Assembly: GCF_014648495.1 (NCBI RefSeq)
Contig: NZ_BMRF01000002.1
Coordinates: 558,001-622,000, forward strand
Source of the DNA: Actinomadura cremea
Lineage (GTDB): Bacteria > Actinomycetota > Actinomycetes > Streptosporangiales > Streptosporangiaceae
Length of the DNA stretch: 64,000 bases
Direction: 5' to 3'
In this document: positions 56,705 through 64,000 of the stretch, piece by piece
How positions within the stretch are numbered: position 1 is the stretch's first letter
Layout: the number at the start of each line of letters is the position of its first letter
Notes under the pieces: model-generated
What the model saw: only the letters and a program-made list of their open reading frames with translations
The model's database searches: none
Told to the model about the DNA's origin: nothing
Program-made: the position numbers and the translations under genes

Positions 56705-57932
56705 GGACCGGCGCCGGTGCGGCGCCGTCCGTCCGGTCGCGGCGGGGGAGCAGGAACGGCGTCGCCAGGACGGCGACCCCGGCGACCGCGATCCCGGTCC
56801 GGGGGCCGGTGGCACCGGCGATCAGGCCCCACAGGGCGGTCAGCGCCGCGGTCGCGAGCTTGCTCGTGACCGTCCACGCCGACAGCGTGCGGACGAGCCG
56901 GTCCGCCGGCGTCAGTTCGAGCCGGTAGGTCGCGTACACCGGGTTGAACACGCCGATGCAAATGATCATCCCGAGTTCGACGACCATGACCAGCACGAGC
57001 CCGCCCACCCCGGGCCCGACGAACGCCAGGCCGGGCAGCCAGCACGCCCGGAGCGTCCCGGCGACGAGCATGACCCGGTGCCGCCCGAACCGGGCGACGA
57101 GCCCGCCGGCCAGCCGGGAGCCGATCAGCCCGCCGACGCAGGGCAGCGCGAACACCAGGCCGTACTGCCAGGGCGCGAACCCGAGATCGCCGAGCATCAG
57201 GACGGCCAGCAGCGGCGCCGACGCCATGATCAGTCCGTTGGCGAGGATCGTGTTGAGGAACAGCGGGCGCAGCGCCGCGTGGTTCAGCAGGTACCGCCAC
57301 CCCTCGAGCAGGTCGCCGAGCCGCGACGGCGTCGCCTCCGGGCGGACCGGGCGCGGCTCCCGCCCGCCGATCGCGCGGATCCCCGCCGCCGACAGCAGGT
57401 GACCGACCGCGTTCGCCAGCACGGTCGTCACCGGGCCGAACAGCCCGATCGCGGCCGTGCCGAGCGGCGGCCCGAGCGCGGTGGCGACCCAGGTCGTCGA
57501 CTCCAGCCGCCCGTTCGCGGCGAGCAGGCGGTCCGGCGGGACGAGCGCCTTCAGGTGCGCGCCGCTCGCCGCGCGGAAGGCGACGTCGGCCGCGCCGGTG
57601 ACGACCGCGACGGTCACGAGCTGGACGAACGTGAGCCGCCCGAGCGCGAACGCGGCGGGCACGCTCAGCAGCGCCGCCGCCCGGACGAGGTTCGTCGCGA
57701 CCAGCACCGGACGCCTGCGGCGGTGCTCCACCCACGGGCCGAGCGGCACCGCGACCACCGCGCCCACCGCCGTCCCGGCGGCCGCGAGCATCGAGACCTC
57801 GGTCGGCCCGGCGTGCAGCACGAGGATCGCGATCAGGGCGAACGCGTCGAACGCCAGGCTCGTCCCGAAGACGCTCGCGGCGTACGCGGCCCAGAACCGT
57901 CCGAAGCCCCGATCCGGAGACCGATCGCCCAC
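56688..57932 (-). CDS. MFS transporter (enterobactin-exporter-like, MFS_3)
   Basis: 414 residues from GTG 57932, which has GGGGGAC upstream. Twelve helices: FGRFWAAYAASVFGTSLAFD, AAAGTAVGAVVAVPLGPWVE HRRRR (motif A variant), VTGAADVAFRAASGAHLKAL, NGRLESTTWVATALGPPLG. This pattern is that of actinobacterial EntS-like exporters for siderophores or drugs. Overlaps the convergent TetR gene. Confidence 0.87.
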   Translation of the reverse strand: MGDRSPDRGFGRFWAAYAASVFGTSLAFDAFALIAILVLHAGPTEVSMLAAAGTAVGAVVAVPLGPWVEHRRRRPVLVATNLVRAAALLSVPAAFALGRLTFVQLVTVAVVTGAADVAFRAASGAHLKALVPPDRLLAANGRLESTTWVATALGPPLGTAAIGLFGPVTTVLANAVGHLLSAAGIRAIGGREPRPVRPEATPSRLGDLLEGWRYLLNHAALRPLFLNTILANGLIMASAPLLAVLMLGDLGFAPWQYGLVFALPCVGGLIGSRLAGGLVARFGRHRVMLVAGTLRACWLPGLAFVGPGVGGLVLVMVVELGMIICIGVFNPVYATYRLELTPADRLVRTLSAWTVTSKLATAALTALWGLIAGATGPRTGIAVAGVAVLATPFLLPRRDRTDGAAPAPVLTRRP

Positions 57933-58062
57933 GATGTCCCCCGTCCGATCCCGACCCCGCGAGATCAAAGCAGGGAGGGGACCGTCCGGCAAACAACCGG
58001 TGGGCGGGCGGGCGACAACGACCGGTTGTGAGGCCAGGCCGCCGGGACCGTCCGGTCCGCGG

Positions 58063-58281
58063 TCAGTTCAGGACGACGGTGAGCTTGCCGATGTCGGACG
58101 CATCGACGACCTCGTCGTCGAAGTCGACGAGCCCGCCGTTGCCGGTGCCGTCCGGGGCGCCGTACTCGATCGTCGTCGTCCCGGGCTCGGGAGGGGGCTC
58201 GGGAGCGTCGGCGGCGGCCGGCGGCGCGGCGGCGAGCAGGGCGCAGGCGGCCGCGGCGAGCAGCAGGCTGATCTTGCGCAT
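58063..58281 (-). CDS. Small secreted protein
   Basis: 72 residues: signal peptide MRKISLLLAAAACALLAAAP with cleavage near AAADA, then a Pro/Glu segment (APEPPPEPGTTTIEYG) and an acidic tail (LVDFDDEVVDASDIGKLTVV LN). No cysteines in the mature part. Similar small exported peptides occur in Actinomadura-like genomes; no known function. GAGAGGT precedes the start. Confidence 0.6.
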   Translation of the reverse strand: MRKISLLLAAAACALLAAAPPAAADAPEPPPEPGTTTIEYGAPDGTGNGGLVDFDDEVVDASDIGKLTVVLN

Positions 58282-58394
58282 GAAGGGACACCTCTCCAGG
58301 CGGGCGGGGGGACGAACGAACGAGCACGTTCCGCTACTAAGTGTAGTCGACCGAAAGCCCATCGTGCCCACCCCGAAGCCGCCGCACCGTATGC

Positions 58395-58684
58395 CGCAAG
58401 CCGTCGACCCTCCACCAAGCGCGCCCTCCTGGCGTCGGTGACCGCCTTCGCCGCCCGCATGCGGCGCGCGGGGGGTCGACGTCGAGCTGAACAACCACGG
58501 GCTCGCCGACCACGGTCTGGCGCGCATGGAGGAGCTGCGCGGCGGCTCCGCCGACAACCCGTTCGTCATCGGCCGTCCCCGGGCGCAGCGCTTCATGCGG
58601 GTCATGGCGAGCATGGTGCGCGGACGCATCGCCGATGACCTGGAGAGCGCCGCATCCGCGGAACCGTCCCGGGCCTGCTGCTGA
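58395..58684 (+). pseudogene. Metallo-beta-lactamase-fold hydrolase, frameshifted 3' remnant
   Basis: One frame gives STKRALLASVTAFAARMRRAG up to about 58470; another continues VDVELNNHGLADHGLARMEE LRGG, NPFVIGRPRAQRFMRVMASM VRGRIADD and stops at 58682. ELNNH...D and NPFVIGR...R match the C-terminal metal-site and cap region of MBL-fold hydrolases. The two halves are joined by a one-base shift at a G6 run (about 58469-58475). The N-terminal domain with the HxHxDH motif is missing. Confidence 0.55.
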
Positions 58685-58814
58685 GCCCCTCCTGTGCCGG
58701 GTGCACACCGCCGGGTGCGTCGCGGGTGGCGTGCGTCCAAGGAGCGGTGCCGGGCCGTGTGCGCGGTCCCGGAGGTCACTAGGGTCGGAGACCCGATCGG
58801 GAGAGGGGCACGAC

Positions 58815-59180
58815 ATGGCGGTGGATCCGACCGGCGACGGGCTGAAGCGGTTCCTTGCGGAGGACCCCGGCGGGCCGGTGGTGATGCTGAACCTGCTGCG
58901 GTTCCGCGAGGGCGGCGAGAAGAGCTACGCCCGCTACTCCAAGCGGGTCGGCGAGCTGATCCTCGGACGGTACGACTCCGAGGTCCTCTACTACGGCAAG
59001 GGTTCGACGGCGCTGGTCGCCGAGGACGGGCAGGCGTGGGACGCCGTCCTGCTCGTGCGGTACCCGTCACGGGAGACGTTCGCGCGGATGGTCGCCGACC
59101 CCGACTTCCAGGCCGTCGCGCACTTCCGCTCCGAGGCGCTCAGCGAGGCCGTCCTGCAGGCGACCGTCCCGCTCGGCTGA
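58815..59180 (+). CDS. DUF1330 family protein
   Basis: 121 residues, ferredoxin-like dimeric alpha/beta barrel: GGPVVMLNLLRFREGGEKSY (the DUF1330 L-N-L-x-F pattern), YARYSKRVGELI, WDAVLLVRYPSRETFARMVA DPDFQ and SEALSEAVL. Enzyme or binding role unknown. GAGAGGGGCACGAC precedes ATG 58815. Confidence 0.83.
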   Translation: MAVDPTGDGLKRFLAEDPGGPVVMLNLLRFREGGEKSYARYSKRVGELILGRYDSEVLYYGKGSTALVAEDGQAWDAVLLVRYPSRETFARMVADPDFQAVAHFRSEALSEAVLQATVPLG

Positions 59181-59204
59181 GAACGGGGCGGCCGCCGCGT
59201 CGCG

Positions 59205-60803
59205 TCACGCGCTGCCCGCCCCGCCCCGGGCGCGGGTCCACATGCGGAGGTAGGTCTCGGCGCCTCGGGCGATGTCGTCGATGATCTCCTGACCGCCGAC
59301 GTTGCCGACGTCGGCGAGCCAGTCGGGGACGAGGCCGTAGTTCGCGACGCCCTCGGCGTTCAGGTCCCAGGTGCGCGAGCCCGTGCGGAGCCGGTCGAGC
59401 TTGACGGACGGGTCGAAGGGGGACGTGAACGGGTATTCGAGGGGGTTCGCGGCGTTGTTCTCGCGGGGTGCGGGCAGCGGGCCCATGCCGTTGGCGTCGA
59501 GGCCGTAGCCGTAGCCGAAGAGGTACCGGGGGTCGCGGGACCGCTTGTTGCGCGCCCACTCGGCCACGAAGCCGTCCGCCGCGGAGCCGTAGCCGGTGAC
59601 GAGGCCGCCGAGCCGGTAGACGCGGCGCGGGTAGCCGTCGTCGGTCCAGCTGTGGGACGACACGACGCCCGAGTGGCCCGCCTCCTCGAGGATGCCGAGG
59701 GTCTCGTCGGCGGCCTTGACGCTCATGTGGTCGATCTCGACGATCATGCCGCGGTCGATCATGCCCTCGACCATGTGCGCGCCGAGGTCGGTGAGCCCGC
59801 GGACGTTGCAGTGCGGCGGGCTCGGATACAGCGGGATCGTGACCCCGGCCATGCCGAGGCGGCGCAGCGGTTCGCGCAGGGTGTCGCCGAGTCCGCCCGC
59901 CGGGGCGATCGTGTTGTCGTGGGCCGGGCCGGTGCACGTCTCGGCCTGCCAGAACCGTCCGGTGCCGAGGAAGTTGCCCGCGTTGATGACGAGGCCCGTG
60001 GTGCCGGGGTCGAACCGGACGCCGCAGAGCGCGTTGTCGAACTTGTGGCACAGGAACATGGACGAGACGCCGAGCTCCCGCATCTCGTCGAGGCCGCGGT
60101 CGATGTCGTCCCGGGTGCACTGGGACTTCCCGCCGACGGAGCGGCAGCCGAACGGCTCGGACGTCTCGACGCCGAGGACGACCGCGAGCTTGCCGGCCTC
60201 GATGACCCGCCGGGCCTCGGCGGGGCCGCGGACGATCCGGAGCCAGCCGTCGCCGCCGTTGCGCGCGTCGATGTGGGCTTCGAGCTCGCGCATCCGCTGC
60301 GCCTGCAGGCGGATGACGTCCATCTCGTCGCACTCGTTGCGCTTGAGCGGGTAGACCTCGCAGAGTTGCCGGTTCGCGACGAGCTGGTTGACGAGGACGC
60401 GCTGCCCGGCGCGCCACGAACGCTCCAGCCACGTGTGGTGGACCTGCTGGTGGGTGCGGGAGTCCCAGGCGGGCCAGTCCGCGAAGGTCGGCCAGCCGGT
60501 GGGGTCGTGCGTCCCGAACGGGGTGCCGTGCCGGGTGAAGTTCTCGAACCAGGCGAACGCGCCGTTCGCGCCGTGGTCCGGGCAGTCGCGCAGCGCCTCC
60601 TCGATGCCGTCCGGGTCGAACGGCTTCCCGCAGAGCAGGCTGCCGCCGAACGCCTCGTACGACATGAGGTGGCTGTGCGCGTCCAGGTAACCGCGCACCT
60701 CCGGAGGGGACGCGGCGCGCGCGGGGGCCGCCAGGCAGGCGGCGAGGAGGGCGATGAGGAGGGGAAGGGCGGCGGATCGGCGGAGCGGGCGGAGTGCGAG
60801 CAT
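59205..60803 (-). CDS. Secreted dipeptidase-like metal hydrolase (amidohydrolase TIM-barrel fold)
   Basis: 532 residues with a Sec signal (ALPLLIALLAACLAAPARA). The mature part starts GYLDAHSHLMSYEAFGG, where His-x-His is the first metal pair. Further metal/catalytic candidates are IVEIDHMSVKAADETL (about 335) and VVSSHSWTDDGYPRRV (about 365), an order like renal-dipeptidase-type peptidases. Length exceeds standard dipeptidases by inserts with Cys pairs (LLCGKPFDPD, QLCEVYPLKRNECDEM, FGCRSVGGKSQC). Substrate unknown. Confidence 0.8.
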   Translation of the reverse strand: MLALRPLRRSAALPLLIALLAACLAAPARAASPPEVRGYLDAHSHLMSYEAFGGSLLCGKPFDPDGIEEALRDCPDHGANGAFAWFENFTRHGTPFGTHDPTGWPTFADWPAWDSRTHQQVHHTWLERSWRAGQRVLVNQLVANRQLCEVYPLKRNECDEMDVIRLQAQRMRELEAHIDARNGGDGWLRIVRGPAEARRVIEAGKLAVVLGVETSEPFGCRSVGGKSQCTRDDIDRGLDEMRELGVSSMFLCHKFDNALCGVRFDPGTTGLVINAGNFLGTGRFWQAETCTGPAHDNTIAPAGGLGDTLREPLRRLGMAGVTIPLYPSPPHCNVRGLTDLGAHMVEGMIDRGMIVEIDHMSVKAADETLGILEEAGHSGVVSSHSWTDDGYPRRVYRLGGLVTGYGSAADGFVAEWARNKRSRDPRYLFGYGYGLDANGMGPLPAPRENNAANPLEYPFTSPFDPSVKLDRLRTGSRTWDLNAEGVANYGLVPDWLADVGNVGGQEIIDDIARGAETYLRMWTRARGGAGSA

Positions 60804-60869
60804 GCGCCACCTCGACCTGGGGAGCGGGCCACGAGCTGAATCGAGTGAACCACCGATCCGAGGAAAAGT

Positions 60870-60916
60870 GAACAACTCTCACGTTGTTCCCTTGTCGACT
60901 CCGCCGGAGAACGTGA
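60870..60916. promoter_or_regulatory. Inverted repeats between the dipeptidase-like and GH1 genes
   Basis: GAACAAC (60870-60876) and GTTGTTC (60883-60889) form a 20-bp palindrome with 6-bp spacer; TCACGTT (60879-60885) pairs with AACGTGA (60910-60916). They lie in the AT-rich 153-bp divergent region. LacI-type control would be usual for a GH1 gene, but no LacI gene is in the window. Confidence 0.45.
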
Positions 60917-60956
60917 TATTTGTTCATGTTCAAGGTCATGTCAGCGGGGAGGGTCC

Positions 60957-62342
<1,386 letters not shown>

Positions 62343-62393
62343 GCGGGACGGCCCGGTACCGCCGGGCGCCCGCCCCGGCGACCATGGACGGTC

Positions 62394-63956
62394 ATGAGCG
62401 AGTTGACGATTCCCGGGGTGCTGGCCCGGGCCGCGGCGACGTCCCCCGACGCGGAGGCCGTCGTCGACGGGTCCGTCCGCGTGACCTACGCCGAACTGCG
62501 CGACCGGGTGCGGGCGGCGGCGCGCGGGTTCGCCGCGGCGGGCGTCGGACCGGGCGACCGCGTCTCGATCTGGGCGCCGAACGGGCTCCAGTGGATCGTG
62601 ACCGTGCTCGGCGCGGTGTCGGCGGGCGCGGCGCTCGTCCCGCTCAACACGCGCTACAAGGGCGACGAGGCGCGCTGGCCGCTCGAGAAGGCGCGGGTGA
62701 AGGTCCTGTTCGTGGAGGACGGGTTCCTCGGCATCGACTATCCGGGCCTGCTCGGGCAGGACGCGTCGGGCGCGATCCCGGGGCTGCCCGACCTGCGGGC
62801 CGTCGTGACGTTCAACGGCCCCGAGCGGCCCGGCGTGACGTCGTGGGACGCGTTCCTCGGCGCGGGCGCGGCCGTCCCGGCGGCCGAGGCGGACGCGCGG
62901 TCCGCCGCCGTCGCGCCCGGCGACGTCGCCGACATCCTGTTCACGTCCGGCACCACCGGGCGGCCGAAGGGCGTCCTGTGCACGCACGAGCAGAACGTCC
63001 GGACCTACGAGGCGTGGACCGGGCGGACGGGCGTCGGCGCGGGCGACCGGTACCTCATCGTCAACCCGATGTTCCACACGTTCGGGTACAAGGCGGGCGT
63101 CCTGGCGTGCCTGCTCAGAGGCGCCACGATGGTGCTGCAGCGCGTCTTCGAGGCCGCGGAGACGCTGCGGTTGATCGAGCGGGAACGGATCACCGTCCTG
63201 CCCGGCCCGCCCACGATCTACACGACGCTGCTGGACGCCCCCGGCCGCGCGGGCCGCGACCTGTCGTCGCTGCGGCTGGCCGTCACGGGCGCCGCGGACG
63301 TCCCCGTCGCGCTCGTCCGCCGCATCCGGACCGAGCTGTTCCCGCAGGTCGTCACCGCCTACGGGCTGACCGAGTCGTCCGGCACCGTCACCGCCTGCTC
63401 GGTCGACGACGACGACGAGACGATCGCGACCACGTGCGGCCGGGCCATCGACGACGTCGAGGTCGTCATCGCCGACGACACGGGCGCGCCCGTCCCGGCC
63501 GGGGAGGACGGCGCGGTCCTGGTGCGCGGCTACAACGTGATGAGCGGCTACCTCGACGACCCGGACGCGACGGCCGCGACGCTCCGCGACGGCTGGCTCG
63601 ACACCGGCGACCGGGGACGGCTCGACGAGCGCGGCAACCTGCGGATCACCGGCCGGACGAAGGAGATGTTCACGGTCGGCGGCTTCAACGTGTACCCGGC
63701 CGAGATCGAGGACGTCCTCGCCCGCCACGACGCGGTCGCCGAGTCCGGCGTCATCGGGATCCCGGACGCGCGGCTCGGCGAGGTCGCGCGCGCCTACGTG
63801 CGCACCCGCCCCGGCGCGTCCGTCGCCGCCGACGCGCTGATCGCGCACTGCCGGGAGCGGCTCGCGAACTTCAAGGTCCCCCGGGAGGTCGTCTTCGTGG
63901 ACGACCTCCCGAAGACCGCGTCCGGCAAGGTCCGCCGCGTGGACCTGCCCCGCTAG
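62394..63956 (+). CDS. Acyl-CoA synthetase, FadD3-like
   Basis: 520 residues. P-loop ILFTSGTTGRPKGVLCTHEQ (about 182-201), MFHTFGYKAGVLACLLRGAT, TAYGLTESSGT, SGYLDDPDATAATLRDGWLD, TGRTKEMFTVGGFNVYPAEI and C-terminal TASGKVRRVD with the catalytic Lys. Overall closest in texture to actinobacterial FadD3 (about 503 residues), the ligase that activates HIP, the C/D-ring remnant of steroids; other medium-chain ligases remain possible. It ends in CTAG shared with the convergent partial gene. Confidence 0.87.
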   Translation: MSELTIPGVLARAAATSPDAEAVVDGSVRVTYAELRDRVRAAARGFAAAGVGPGDRVSIWAPNGLQWIVTVLGAVSAGAALVPLNTRYKGDEARWPLEKARVKVLFVEDGFLGIDYPGLLGQDASGAIPGLPDLRAVVTFNGPERPGVTSWDAFLGAGAAVPAAEADARSAAVAPGDVADILFTSGTTGRPKGVLCTHEQNVRTYEAWTGRTGVGAGDRYLIVNPMFHTFGYKAGVLACLLRGATMVLQRVFEAAETLRLIERERITVLPGPPTIYTTLLDAPGRAGRDLSSLRLAVTGAADVPVALVRRIRTELFPQVVTAYGLTESSGTVTACSVDDDDETIATTCGRAIDDVEVVIADDTGAPVPAGEDGAVLVRGYNVMSGYLDDPDATAATLRDGWLDTGDRGRLDERGNLRITGRTKEMFTVGGFNVYPAEIEDVLARHDAVAESGVIGIPDARLGEVARAYVRTRPGASVAADALIAHCRERLANFKVPREVVFVDDLPKTASGKVRRVDLPR

Positions 63957-64000
63957 AGCGCGGCGGCGACGCGGGCGCGGTGCTCGGCGGGGGTGCCCCA
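63953..64000 (-). CDS. Partial gene (C-terminal end only)
   Basis: Reading leftwards from the window edge: WGTPAEHRARVAAAL then TAG at 63955-63953. The 15 residues look like the end of an enzyme (for example a crotonase-type hydratase), but too little is visible to assign. Its stop overlaps the convergent FadD3-like stop. Confidence 0.4.
   Translation of the reverse strand, partial: WGTPAEHRARVAAAL

Overview
The window is high-GC DNA (well over 70% G+C by eye) with strong third-position GC bias and frequent GTG starts coupled to upstream stops. It carries actinobacterial hallmark families: DUF397/DUF5753 regulator debris, a mycothiol-type maleylpyruvate isomerase domain, a family 2B encapsulin and an ECF41-type sigma factor. 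Together these suggest a filamentous actinomycete, plausibly Actinomadura or another Streptosporangiales/Thermomonosporaceae member; the genus is inference. I saw no rRNA, tRNA, CRISPR array, transposase or phage gene. The window reads as chromosomal accessory and catabolic DNA with several decayed genes.

Layout. 1-6 kb: a TetR gene (cut by the window edge) divergent from a DHA2-type MFS exporter with a repeat-rich operator between them; ankyrin-type gene debris; a SUKH plus leucine-rich-repeat-like protein; a small conserved protein; an MFS transporter. 6.3-11.5 kb: a translationally coupled operon for aerobic 2,5-dihydroxypyridine breakdown (nicF, nicE, nicD, nicX), then a 4-hydroxybenzoate-hydroxylase-like FAD monooxygenase and a GntR regulator, divergent from the MFS transporter. 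This matches the lower half of nicotinate/picolinate/hydroxypyridine catabolism, ending in fumarate. 11.5-22 kb: a YeiH-like exporter with LysR, HxlR, DedA, a family 2B encapsulin shell protein with cyclic-nucleotide-binding insert but no cargo gene in the window, a secreted serine hydrolase, a MarR-ABC exporter set, a DinB-like protein and an AraC regulator.

22-38.9 kb: a large catabolic block. A CoA ligase is divergent from an SDR, which is followed by a Liv-type ABC importer (lipoprotein, fused LivH-LivM permease, LivG, LivF, small membrane protein). Then come an old-yellow-enzyme reductase, a FadD17-like ligase and an operon of FadE29-, ChsH2-, FadE28-, ChsH1- and Ltp2-like genes plus a double-hotdog hydratase. 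These correspond to the mycobacterial igr genes that remove the last propionyl unit of the steroid C17 side chain, so the block probably imports and shortens a steroid-like or related acyl side chain. A FadD3-like ligase at the right end (62.4 kb) fits steroid C/D-ring breakdown.

38.9-64 kb: mostly regulators and small membrane proteins. Notable items are a methyltransferase-GNAT fusion preceded by a 23-codon leader ORF and two hairpins that look like an attenuator; a deletion scar joining a truncated anti-sigma-like ATPase to a truncated DUF5753 regulator; a threonine-dehydratase-like enzyme coupled to a small Cys/His protein; a DUF6152/DUF6644 pair; a DUF2089-SHOCT-ABC exporter operon; an XRE-cupin regulator with aminotransferase and tandem operators; an ECF41 sigma factor with its oxidoreductase partner; a membrane-anchored cold-shock-like protein; a methyltransferase/TetR pair sharing two 18-bp palindromes; a decayed metallo-beta-lactamase-fold gene; a secreted dipeptidase-like protein; and a GH1 beta-glucosidase.
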